64,000 bases of DNA from Zunongwangia sp. ESRF-bin46. Its GTDB lineage: Bacteria > Bacteroidota > Bacteroidia > Flavobacteriales > Flavobacteriaceae. The translations under genes were made by a program, and so were the position numbers. Below are positions 52,750 through 60,777 of the stretch, piece after piece. Positions within the stretch are counted from its first letter, which is position 1, and the number at the start of each line of letters is the position of its first letter. The notes under the pieces are model-generated. The model worked only from the letters and a program-made list of their open reading frames with translations, was not told where the DNA came from and did not search any database. The stretch is from contig NTLF01000012.1 of assembly GCA_002631855.1 (NCBI GenBank), positions 1-64,000 of the forward strand. The letters run 5' to 3'.

Positions 52750-53675
52750 AATTTGGGTTTTAAAATGAGTTTGTAATTATTCAGGACGGTTACTTTAATA
52801 TTGCGATTGCTACGTCTGAGCACCTTTGTTACGCCACCTACTTGCGGAACGGTAGGGATGTTGATATCGCCAATAATATCGTCCAACACTTCAGTAGTGG
52901 CTTCTGCCCGAAAATTGTTCTGTACATATATACCTTCACTACCATCAGATAAATCAAAAGCTTTGAGTTTGGTGGGATGATGCTGTATATTTTCAATTTC
53001 GATTAAAGCCCGATTGGGCTGAAAGCTAATGAAACCGAATACGGGTGTGTTCTTAGGCATTTCTTTACCGTTTATTGTTGCCGATTTGGTCAGACGCATT
53101 CGCAATCTGGTATTCGCCTTTACAACTTGGTCGCCATCTACCACCACATAAATAGTTTCATCAGTATTACCGATGATTGAAACTTCATTGGGTTTGGGCG
53201 AAGCGGCAAAGAACAATTGATGTTCCAAGCCCAATTCTTTCGCTTCAATTTTTTGTTCTCGCTTCACTTCAGCAGAATCGATTGTTGATGCCACTTGGCG
53301 AACTGTTCTTCTCTGTCCCAAGTTTTGGTATCGCTTTTCGGAATATTGGATCTTACTCGCTTCATAGATGCTATCTACGATACGCTCTTTTTCGCGTTCT
53401 GGAAGATCTGGGTCGTAAAATCCCAAGGAATCAATCAGTTTTTCATCGTAGATGCTTGGTGCGTTATTTTCCCGAACTTTTTTCAAGTCGTTAATCGCAT
53501 CCAGTTTGGAATCGTACTCTTTTTGATCCTCTTCTAAATCTGGCACTAAGGTCTGCTTAAGATTTTCCGTTTCACTTTCATCATCGCCCATTACCATTAC
53601 AGAATAGGAAATTAGAAATATGAAAATCACGGCCAATACCGTTGCAAATACTATCTTGTTTTTTTCTACTTTCAT
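52746..53675 (-). CDS. traM: Conjugative transposon protein TraM
   Basis: A 309-residue protein with one N-terminal helix (about 10-30, IFIFLISYSVMVMG) and a long linker with EDQKEYDSKLDAINDLKKVRE, then a periplasmic domain (about 180-309; GNTDETIYVVVDGDQVV, MRLTKSATINGKEMPKNTPVFGFI). This is the VirB10-like bridge across the envelope in Bacteroidota transfer systems. The overlap with TraN suggests coupling. Confidence 0.88.
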   Translation of the reverse strand: MKVEKNKIVFATVLAVIFIFLISYSVMVMGDDESETENLKQTLVPDLEEDQKEYDSKLDAINDLKKVRENNAPSIYDEKLIDSLGFYDPDLPEREKERIVDSIYEASKIQYSEKRYQNLGQRRTVRQVASTIDSAEVKREQKIEAKELGLEHQLFFAASPKPNEVSIIGNTDETIYVVVDGDQVVKANTRLRMRLTKSATINGKEMPKNTPVFGFISFQPNRALIEIENIQHHPTKLKAFDLSDGSEGIYVQNNFRAEATTEVLDDIIGDINIPTVPQVGGVTKVLRRSNRNIKVTVLNNYKLILKPKL

Positions 53676-53708
53676 AAGAGTGAGTTTTTAAGTGCCGATT
53701 ATCGGCTT

Positions 53709-54323
53709 TCAACTTTCATCGTTTAGTTTTTTTAAAGTGTTTTCGAAATAGTTGGTAATCAGCAATCCGTGCGGATTGTTGGGGAAGTTTCGGTCAACCA
53801 TAATCAAGTTTCCGCTGGAAACCAATTCGTAAGTGTCGATGATTGTACCTCTATTGATTTCAAAAATGGTAGTCGTTGTAAAACTGTACGAGCCATTATT
53901 TTCGTTTATTCTTGAGTCAATACTCAATACTTTTTGAACTAAGGAATACTGAAGCAATCTGTTGTAAACACCATCGGCTTTTTTCTGGCGGTAGAGATTG
54001 TCCACGGAACTATTGCCCAACCACAACGCCTTTTCCAAGTTGCGTTCGTAATTGCTGGCATCGATGTTATAGAAGTAGTTATGGAACAGATCCAAATGTG
54101 CTAAAGCTTCAACCCTAAAATTTTCCTTTTGGGTTACGAGCTTTAGCGGAATGATACTGCCATCGGTGTTAATAGCAAAGGCACTATTGAGCGCTTTTTG
54201 ATTGGTGTTGAATACCATCCAAATCGAAAATGTGCTGGACACCAACGCACAGACAACAACTGCCAAAACGATAAACCGATTCAGTTTTAGGACGTTATAA
54301 ATATTCTTATATGGTGTTTTCAT
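53709..54323 (-). CDS. traK: Conjugative transposon protein TraK
   Basis: A 204-residue protein with a single N-terminal helix (about 15-40) and a periplasmic NTF2-like domain (about 60-200; ALAHLDLFHNYFYNID, TIFEINRGTIIDTYELVSSGNLIMVDRNFPNNPHGLLI). It matches TraK/VirB8-like proteins. It lies 33 bases from traM and 11 from traJ. Confidence 0.85.
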   Translation of the reverse strand: MKTPYKNIYNVLKLNRFIVLAVVVCALVSSTFSIWMVFNTNQKALNSAFAINTDGSIIPLKLVTQKENFRVEALAHLDLFHNYFYNIDASNYERNLEKALWLGNSSVDNLYRQKKADGVYNRLLQYSLVQKVLSIDSRINENNGSYSFTTTTIFEINRGTIIDTYELVSSGNLIMVDRNFPNNPHGLLITNYFENTLKKLNDES

Positions 54324-54334
54324 TCTGATTGGAT

Positions 54335-55177
54335 TTAATTGGTAAATAGTCTGAGAGTGAATGACGTGGCACGTTTATACAGTTTGAATTTCAGGAATAC
54401 AATAAAACCAACCGACCCAAGCTGAACCACAGGTGCAAAAAATCCTTGACCTGTATCGGTTCCAAAAAGGTTGACCCAAAAATTGGTGTTGATTTCAGTA
54501 TAGAGTGCATTCACAAAGACGTTTACTAAAAAGAAAGCAGGTACTAACATATATACTGCCGCATAAAGCTTGAAGAATGTATAAGCTAACGAACGGAACT
54601 TTTCAAAAACGGCAAGACTAATGACCAAGGGAAAAAAAGTTTGCATTATTCCGAGTAGAAAAAAGCGTTCTGCCAAAAACAATGGATAAATGAACAAATC
54701 CAATATCCAGAGGAACAGGCTAATGATGAATGCAAATATTTTGAATCCGTAAAGCGGTGTGACCAGGGCTTCATATAAAAGTGTCATAGCAGCTTGTGCA
54801 ACCTCTATTATACTTACATCTTCTTCTATGGGAATATCTTGCATCTGCAGAGGCAATAAGGCAGGTGCTGTGCCACGATATTGTCCTTCAATAGCTACCA
54901 AGATGCCATCGAAAAAGCCTAAGACCTGTGTTGAGAAAATGACCAAAATGACAATGGCAAAATTCTTTGCCAGTTCGCCTGGGCTCAACCCCCAAGTGTA
55001 ACCATCCTTATCTGAAATGCCTTCATTGTATTTTTTGAGGATATTGACCAAAAAGAACAGGACAGCGAGCGTTTTCATTCCCGCAATGGTGTATTGCGAA
55101 AAGTCGCTGGCCTGTATGGTCTGGAAAACGGTGTCGATATATTCCAGCCCGATTCCTAAGAGAATGGTCGCGGTCAT
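54335..55177 (-). CDS. traJ: Conjugative transposon protein TraJ
   Basis: A 280-residue polytopic membrane protein with about six to seven helices (SPGELAKNFAIVILVIFSTQ, FAFIISLFLWILDLFIYPLF, LFKLYKRATSFTLRLFTN at the end). It corresponds to TraJ/VirB6-like channel subunits. Its start is 2 bases from the TraI stop. Confidence 0.82.
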   Translation of the reverse strand: MTATILLGIGLEYIDTVFQTIQASDFSQYTIAGMKTLAVLFFLVNILKKYNEGISDKDGYTWGLSPGELAKNFAIVILVIFSTQVLGFFDGILVAIEGQYRGTAPALLPLQMQDIPIEEDVSIIEVAQAAMTLLYEALVTPLYGFKIFAFIISLFLWILDLFIYPLFLAERFFLLGIMQTFFPLVISLAVFEKFRSLAYTFFKLYAAVYMLVPAFFLVNVFVNALYTEINTNFWVNLFGTDTGQGFFAPVVQLGSVGFIVFLKFKLYKRATSFTLRLFTN

Positions 55178-55179
55178 TT

Positions 55180-55761
55180 TTAATAATTGGTTTCTCGGTT
55201 ATTGACCTTATCCTGCATTTTTCTAAAAGAAATGATGTCACGATAGCGTTTGGTTTTTGTAGTGATGTTGGAAACCATTTGCTTGGATTCCTGCTCTTTT
55301 GCTTTAAGGATTTCAGCACGTTCGGCATCGCTCATTTTTAGGTAATCGCTGGATAGGACTTCATCGATAAAATCTACTGTGTCCAACGAGTTTTGTACTA
55401 TGGCATCGAAAGATTCCACAACCCTTGAAACTTCATCGGGTTTGATGTAGGGCGAATTCAAAATATCCTGCAAATCATTTTGCATTACGTTGATAAGACG
55501 CTGATTATTCTGTCCAATTTCCTCAACTGCTCTCAGTTGCTCAACAACGCTTGATACTTTCTCTATTGCCTCTTTTGCATCTTTTAGGAATTTTACAGAC
55601 TTAATCATCTGAGCTGTCTGTTTACCTGATTCTATAAGTTGTTTTACCAAACTGATGAAATTGGTATTGTCATACGTGGGCATTCCCTGGGCAGTGGCGT
55701 TATCCGACATAAATAAAGTGAGGCCTACTGTCATTACTAAAATTTTGATTTGTGTCTTCAT
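55180..55761 (-). CDS. traI: TraI-like exported protein (DUF4141/VirB5-like)
   Basis: A 193-residue exported protein: signal peptide (about 1-24, ends NATAQ) followed by almost all helical, coiled-coil sequence (FISLVKQLIESGKQTAQMIKSVKFL, VVEQLRAVEEIGQNNQRLINVMQ). It sits between TraG and TraJ where TraI is found in CTnDOT-like operons. The TraI name rests mainly on synteny and length. Confidence 0.68.
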   Translation of the reverse strand: MKTQIKILVMTVGLTLFMSDNATAQGMPTYDNTNFISLVKQLIESGKQTAQMIKSVKFLKDAKEAIEKVSSVVEQLRAVEEIGQNNQRLINVMQNDLQDILNSPYIKPDEVSRVVESFDAIVQNSLDTVDFIDEVLSSDYLKMSDAERAEILKAKEQESKQMVSNITTKTKRYRDIISFRKMQDKVNNRETNY

Positions 55762-55765
55762 AATA

Positions 55766-58168
55766 TTATGTTTTAGATGTGAATTTTATTATTGCTTTTT
55801 GCATATCGTGATGCTCGTTGTAGAGCTTCATTATTTCTTCATTTTCCTGTCCATCGGTCAAATAAGCAGCATATACTTCCTTCGGAACTTCAAGCCGAAA
55901 GATGTTACTTTCCCTACCTATCTTGATAAACATTTCGGTGTACTTGCGTGGTCCTGAAAGATTGTTCTTTATGGATTTTAATTGGTTAAGGTCGTGGCTG
56001 GATAGGTTGAGCCTTTTGACCAATTCGTCATAGCCCTTTTCATTATTCAGGCTGTAAATGACTTGAGTATTTTCAAGAATACTCGCTGAAGTCGAATTGT
56101 TCGGAAGTTGATTTATGGATTGCAGAATAATCCCAATCGCACCATTTTGTTTACGGATGGCTTGATAGTAGAATTCCACGCTTTCCAACACGTTGTCGAA
56201 CTTTAATTGCTTGGCAAACTCATCAAAGAGAATGATTCCCTTTTCTGCTCTATTCTTCCAAATGGTTCTTTGAATGGCGGACTTTATCAGTTTCAGCATC
56301 ACCGACAGGATTTCCTTATTGTCCTTGACTTCATCCAGTTCAAAAACAATCAATCGCTTGTCTTCGATTTTGTAGGTCTGGTCTTCGCTGACTTCAAACA
56401 GAAAGCTATATAGACCATCGCCGACATATTCGGACATTACGTGCAAAAAGCTCGTGACATTGAAATAGTCGGGATGGATTTTTAAGGTGCTCAGAAGGTC
56501 TTTCTGATTCCTTTCTATAAAGCTGTAAAAACCATCCAAAGAGTGATTTTCAGAAACGCTATCGTAATAATGACGCAGTATTTTTTTGACCGATACCGAT
56601 TGTGCTTTGGTCACTTTTAAATCTGAAGCAAATAATTCAAACAGGAAAACAGACAAGTCTTCCAATCGCTCGGGTGAGAGGTCATTTGTGTCGCTAATGT
56701 AAAATGGGTTGATACCTAAGTTCTTCCCACTTTCATAACGAAGCACCGTATACTTTTCGGGATAGAGTTTAGCGAATTTGGTATAAGAACCACCCAAGTC
56801 TATGATGACCAAACGAACGCCACTTTCAAAATACTGGCGCAGAATGTTATTGGCCAAAAAGGATTTTCCTTCGCCAGTTGGTGCAAAAATGGCAAAGTTC
56901 CTTGCTTTTATCCGTTTCTTCTTTTCATCCCAAACATCTTTTAGAACAGGAATGTTATGTTCACGGTCATTAAAGATGATTCCGGTATTATCGCTTTTAT
57001 AGTTGGTGTTATTGATGAACAGGCAAAGTGCGTGCTTCAAATCTGTCACATACAAATCATTATTTGAGAAGTTGGAAGAGAAACAGAAGTAACTATTAAG
57101 GATGTAATTCTTGCGTTCTTCGCCTCTTGGATAGTATGGTATGATATCCAGTTCCTTAAATTCAGTCTTTATTTTTGAAGTTATTTTGTCGAGCTCTTTG
57201 GCTTCCTTTGCCCAATAGACAATATTGAGATGTCCACGAATGATTCGGGCATTATCATCTGCATTTATTTGGTCAAGGATGTGCTGAATTTTGCCAAGCA
57301 CCACTTTATTCTGTGAACCGAAATTGGAACTCTTATTGAGTTCTTCAATCTTCTTATCCAGTAGCTTGCGCCACTTCTGTTTGTCATCGAGATATAGGAT
57401 TTGATTGACAATGTGGTTCTCGTTAAGCGTAAGCCCTAAACCATCAATAAACCCTTGATGAAACACAAAATCGTCAGAAGTGAATTTCTCATTGGTTTTG
57501 CTACTCTGTACACTTTCGCCAAAGCACAGTTCGCTATTGATGGCAAGGGCATCAAAATGGTTTTCGCCAATATTGACGCTTTTCTTATCAAGTAAAATAT
57601 CGGTATCATAGCCTTCATTAAAACCGTTGAAATAGGCATTCGTTAGTTGTTGTATCTCTTCCGCTTTAAGCAAAACAAAATCCATCTTTCGGCTATTGTT
57701 GATGAAGGAAACGGAATCACTTACCGAGTTGGAGAAGCTCTTTATGTTATCATCCAGTTCCTGTACGATACCTTTTGAAACTTTCCTGAAAGGGTTGACG
57801 TATTTCGGATTGTTGAGCGCCTTATTTTTAGTCAAGATGAAGAACAAATAGCAGCTGTGCTCGATATGCCCACGACCTTTAAAATGCTCGTGGGTCGCTT
57901 TTTCTAAAAATGTAGAATTGGGAAGTTGTTCTGAAGTATAGGATTTCTTGAGGTAGATATCCTGTTTGTGAACCACGGTTCCAACAGGCAATGACTTCAA
58001 CGCCTGAAACCAAGCACCGTGCATATCCTCAAAGTCCTTTTCAGATAAGGAATAGATTTCTGGCAGATTCCCTTTGTAGCATAAGACCACGTTGCCATTG
58101 TTGGCAAAGACGATATTATCCTGAATATCTGCAATGGGTTGATATGCCGAAAGGTTAATCTTGTTCAT
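55766..58168 (-). CDS. traG: Conjugative transposon ATPase TraG (VirB4-like)
   Basis: An 800-residue VirB4-type ATPase: N-terminal domain (about 1-400) then the motor domain with Walker A FAPTGEGKSFLANNIL near 435, RLVIIDLGGSYTKFAKLYPEKY, and Walker B IILFDEFAKQL near 660. It powers pilus assembly and DNA transfer. Its first 14 bases overlap the DUF4133 gene. Confidence 0.92.
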   Translation of the reverse strand: MNKINLSAYQPIADIQDNIVFANNGNVVLCYKGNLPEIYSLSEKDFEDMHGAWFQALKSLPVGTVVHKQDIYLKKSYTSEQLPNSTFLEKATHEHFKGRGHIEHSCYLFFILTKNKALNNPKYVNPFRKVSKGIVQELDDNIKSFSNSVSDSVSFINNSRKMDFVLLKAEEIQQLTNAYFNGFNEGYDTDILLDKKSVNIGENHFDALAINSELCFGESVQSSKTNEKFTSDDFVFHQGFIDGLGLTLNENHIVNQILYLDDKQKWRKLLDKKIEELNKSSNFGSQNKVVLGKIQHILDQINADDNARIIRGHLNIVYWAKEAKELDKITSKIKTEFKELDIIPYYPRGEERKNYILNSYFCFSSNFSNNDLYVTDLKHALCLFINNTNYKSDNTGIIFNDREHNIPVLKDVWDEKKKRIKARNFAIFAPTGEGKSFLANNILRQYFESGVRLVIIDLGGSYTKFAKLYPEKYTVLRYESGKNLGINPFYISDTNDLSPERLEDLSVFLFELFASDLKVTKAQSVSVKKILRHYYDSVSENHSLDGFYSFIERNQKDLLSTLKIHPDYFNVTSFLHVMSEYVGDGLYSFLFEVSEDQTYKIEDKRLIVFELDEVKDNKEILSVMLKLIKSAIQRTIWKNRAEKGIILFDEFAKQLKFDNVLESVEFYYQAIRKQNGAIGIILQSINQLPNNSTSASILENTQVIYSLNNEKGYDELVKRLNLSSHDLNQLKSIKNNLSGPRKYTEMFIKIGRESNIFRLEVPKEVYAAYLTDGQENEEIMKLYNEHHDMQKAIIKFTSKT

Positions 58169-58439
58169 AATCGAAGCCTGAGTTTCTTTTGTTACTGATA
58201 ATTTTTGGAAAAGCTTTAGCCATTTGAAATAGCTGCGGATTGTGGGTTATTCTTGTCAGCGCCACGTATAGGGAAGCATTGAATACCAGCACACCTATGA
58301 TTATCCCAAAGCTGAAAGAGAAGATGATGATGAGCAACGAAGCCAAAATGGAAACCATCATTAAGGCAAACAGGGAAATGGGCAGCCCAAAAATGACTGC
58401 TCGTTTCCGAATGTTTTTATAGACCTCAAACTTCTTCAT
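58155..58439 (-). CDS. traF: DUF4133 / TraF (VirB3-like)
   Basis: A 94-residue membrane protein with two helices (FGLPISLFALMMVSIL, FSFGIIIGVLVFNASLYVALTR) and a basic C-terminal (KIISNKRNSGFDYEQD). It matches DUF4133/TraF proteins next to TraG. Overlap of 14 bases with traG indicates tight coupling. Confidence 0.88.
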   Translation of the reverse strand: MKKFEVYKNIRKRAVIFGLPISLFALMMVSILASLLIIIFSFSFGIIIGVLVFNASLYVALTRITHNPQLFQMAKAFPKIISNKRNSGFDYEQD

Positions 58440-58441
58440 CG

Positions 58442-58729
58442 TTATACAACAATTCCTATGAGGTAAGTAAATATGCCTACGACGGCACCTGCTATGAGTA
58501 CAAATACAAGTACCCTGGTAATCCCTTTTTTAAGATCAGCATTTTCACCAAAGAAGTGTCCTGCATTAAAAAGGAAGCCTACCAAGAAGATGACACCTAA
58601 TAGGATTGGAAATATGGTCCTGATGGTATCGCCTACATCGTTAACTGAATCTTCAATGCCACCAATTTGAGCAAAAAGCGAAGTGGATAAGAGCGAAAGA
58701 ATGGATGCTAAATAGTGAGATTTTTTCAT
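58442..58729 (-). CDS. traE: DUF4134 / TraE (VirB2-like)
   Basis: A 95-residue protein with a signal peptide (about 1-20, ends SLFAQ) and two hydrophobic helices (IFPILLGVIFLVGFLFNAGHF, VLVFVLIAGAVVGIFTYLIG), matching DUF4134/TraE pilin-like proteins. It is the first gene of the leftward transfer operon; the 165-base AT-rich gap to the amidase is the likely promoter region. It contains no other open frame. Confidence 0.88.
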   Translation of the reverse strand: MKKSHYLASILSLLSTSLFAQIGGIEDSVNDVGDTIRTIFPILLGVIFLVGFLFNAGHFFGENADLKKGITRVLVFVLIAGAVVGIFTYLIGIVV

Positions 58730-58918
58730 AACGGAAAAGTTTAAATTTTTAGTTCATTTTCGTTATTGGAAATTTACATATATTTGAATATAAATAACTG
58801 AAAATCAAATATTTGTGAATAAAATATTATTTGATATTGATTGAATTCCGTTGCTATTATTTGACATCAAATTCTATGGAATTTTGAAGGGAAGTTGTTG
58901 ATAACCCGAAAATTGAAA

Positions 58919-59560
58919 ATGAAAAAAGTGCTCAAAAACGTCAGTTTTGTGATTTTGGTTCTGAAAATGTGCATCATTTTTGGGCAAGAAACAGATGCTC
59001 AAAAACGAATTGTAATTGACGTAGGACACGGTGGAAAAGATGCTGGTGCAATTGGCATAAATGGCATCCAAGAAAAAGATGTGGTGTTGTCCATTGCAAA
59101 TGAGATTTTACGGTTAAATAACGACTTAGAAAAGACACTCGATATTTATTTGACCAGGTATAGTGATACGCTCATTTCTTTATCTGATAGGACTAAGCTG
59201 GCCAAAGCTTTAAATGCGGATTTATTTGTGTCCTTGCATTGCAATCATTCTGATAATCCGGATGCGAGAGGAATAGAGGTTTATGCTTCAAGAAAACAAA
59301 AGGGATTCTCAAAAGCATCGGTTTTTATGGGCTATCAAATTGAACGAGCGCTTTGTGAAGCCATTGGTTATGAAAGTCGAGGTGTGAAGTTTGCGAATTT
59401 TCAGGTACTTCGGGAAACTGTTGAGTATTGCGCCTCAATACTATTGGAATTAGGTTTTTTGAGCAATATTGATGAAGGCAGCTACATTTCAGATAAGAAC
59501 CATATTGAACGCATTGCACTATCGATATTATTATCCATTAAAAAATCCATAGAATTATGA
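58919..59560 (+). CDS. N-acetylmuramoyl-L-alanine amidase (Amidase_3)
   Basis: A protein of 213 residues from the ATG at 58919 (a TTG eight codons upstream would only lengthen the signal). It has a signal peptide (about 1-25) and the Amidase_3 fold with the zinc ligands in IDVGHGGKDAGAIG, the HxH-like SLHCNHSDNPDARGIE, and the catalytic Glu of ILLELGFLSN. Peptidoglycan amidases near transfer genes may open the wall for the mating channel. It is divergent from the tra operon. Confidence 0.88.
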   Translation: MKKVLKNVSFVILVLKMCIIFGQETDAQKRIVIDVGHGGKDAGAIGINGIQEKDVVLSIANEILRLNNDLEKTLDIYLTRYSDTLISLSDRTKLAKALNADLFVSLHCNHSDNPDARGIEVYASRKQKGFSKASVFMGYQIERALCEAIGYESRGVKFANFQVLRETVEYCASILLELGFLSNIDEGSYISDKNHIERIALSILLSIKKSIEL

Positions 59561-59655
59561 AAGATATTTTTTTAGAGTTAACGAAGAGCTTGAAGGACAT
59601 TGTACTGCAATTTATTTCAGAAGTGATTTTATTGTACAAATCCTATAGAAGTTAG
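59557..59655 (+). CDS. Putative 32-aa small protein overlapping amidase stop
   Basis: ATG at 59557 overlaps the amidase TGA in ATGA, giving 32 codons (MKDIFLELTKSLKDIVLQFI...) that end at 59655. It would be an amphipathic/hydrophobic helix. No family is recognised and no strong ribosome site can be judged; translational coupling is the only support. Confidence 0.3.
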   Translation: MKDIFLELTKSLKDIVLQFISEVILLYKSYRS

Positions 59656-59706
59656 ATTTCCTAAGTTTATTATCTACACATTATAAAAAAACATATCCGA
59701 TAGTAC

Positions 59707-59747
59707 ATTTAAGTATTTGCTTAAATAATATAATAATGATATATTTG
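59707..59747 (+). promoter_or_regulatory. Promoter with overlapping ArsR-type dyad for the mer-like operon
   Basis: TATATTTG (59740-59747) fully matches TAnnTTTG and a TTTG -33 (TTG at 59717-59719) lies 20 bases upstream. A dyad ATTTAAG-N6-CTTAAAT (59707-59713 with 59720-59726) surrounds that -33 element, as expected of an ArsR operator. The ArsR start is 23 bases downstream of the -7 box. Confidence 0.65.
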
Positions 59748-59769
59748 TGACCACTTTAAATCAAAAAAG

Positions 59770-60141
59770 ATGAGCTTGGAAATAACTTGTACACGGAACG
59801 AAGCAGACAAGAAGCAAATATCGAGATGTAAGGAAACCATAGAAAATTCTTCGGGCAGCTTAGAAGCAATAAGCAAAATTTTGTCTCTTGCGGGAAGCGA
59901 GGTACGACTGAAAATTCTATTCCTATTAAACATAGAGAATGAATTGTGTCCTTGCGATATTGCCGATATTCTTGAAATGAGTGTTCCCGCCGTATCCCAG
60001 CATATCCGAAAAATGAAGGATGCAGAAATTATTACATCGAGACGTGAAGGGCAAACATTATATTATTCGCTGGTAAAGAGTGAGGACAATGTTTTGAATG
60101 GAATTTTCAATTCAATTTCGACAAGAAAGAAAACAGCTTAG
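59770..60141 (+). CDS. ArsR-family metalloregulator of the mer-like operon
   Basis: A 123-residue ArsR/SmtB-type winged helix. NIENELCPCDIADILEMSVPAVSQHIRKM includes an ELCPCD metal-site motif in front of the recognition helix and two or more extra N-terminal Cys (ITCTRN, ISRCKE). In Bacteroidota such proteins replace MerR as the regulator of mercury genes. Its gene ends 12 bases before the MerTP gene. Confidence 0.85.
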   Translation: MSLEITCTRNEADKKQISRCKETIENSSGSLEAISKILSLAGSEVRLKILFLLNIENELCPCDIADILEMSVPAVSQHIRKMKDAEIITSRREGQTLYYSLVKSEDNVLNGIFNSISTRKKTA

Positions 60142-60153
60142 AAATTTTATATT

Positions 60154-60777
60154 ATGGCAACGAATAAAACTTCAAATACCGCGGCCTATACCGGCATTTT
60201 TACCGCAGTTGCAGCATCAATATGTTGTATTACACCTGTTTTGGCATTAATTGCCGGAACAAGTGGAATTGCATCAACATTCTCTTGGGTCGAGCCATTT
60301 AGACCTTATCTTATCGGCTTGACCATTATTGTTTTGGTCTTTGCCTGGTACCAGAAACTACGACCGAAAACACAGGAAGAAATAGATTGCGCCTGTGAAG
60401 ATGATGCGAAACCATCATTTTGGCAATCCAAACGGTTCTTGTTGATAGTAACACTATTCGCCGCATTGATGCTGGCCTTTCCGTACTATTCCAACCTATT
60501 TTATGCACAGCCCACCAAGGATATCGTCTATGTCTCTCAATCCAATATTGAAAAGCAGACTTTTGAAGTCGCTGGAATGACCTGTGCAGGCTGTGAGGCA
60601 CACGTAGAAAACGAAGTCAATAAGCTGGATGGAATTATTTCGGTCAAAGCCAGCTACGAAAATGCCAATACCATAGTGGAATTTGACAAGACCAAAACCG
60701 ATTTGCCCACAATCCGAAAAGCCATAGAGAAAACAGGTTACAAAGTAGTAGAGAATACCGCTAAAGAAAATAAATAG
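60154..60777 (+). CDS. merTP: Mercuric transport fusion protein MerTP
   Basis: A 207-residue protein: a MerT part with three helices (about 1-130; SICCITPVLALIAGTSG with the CC pair, then CACEDD in the loop) and a C-terminal MerP-like heavy-metal domain (about 135-200; FEVAGMTCAGCEAHVENE). It brings Hg(II) across the inner membrane and hands it to the reductase. Its stop abuts the next start (TAG ATG), so the genes are translated together. Confidence 0.9.
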   Translation: MATNKTSNTAAYTGIFTAVAASICCITPVLALIAGTSGIASTFSWVEPFRPYLIGLTIIVLVFAWYQKLRPKTQEEIDCACEDDAKPSFWQSKRFLLIVTLFAALMLAFPYYSNLFYAQPTKDIVYVSQSNIEKQTFEVAGMTCAGCEAHVENEVNKLDGIISVKASYENANTIVEFDKTKTDLPTIRKAIEKTGYKVVENTAKENK

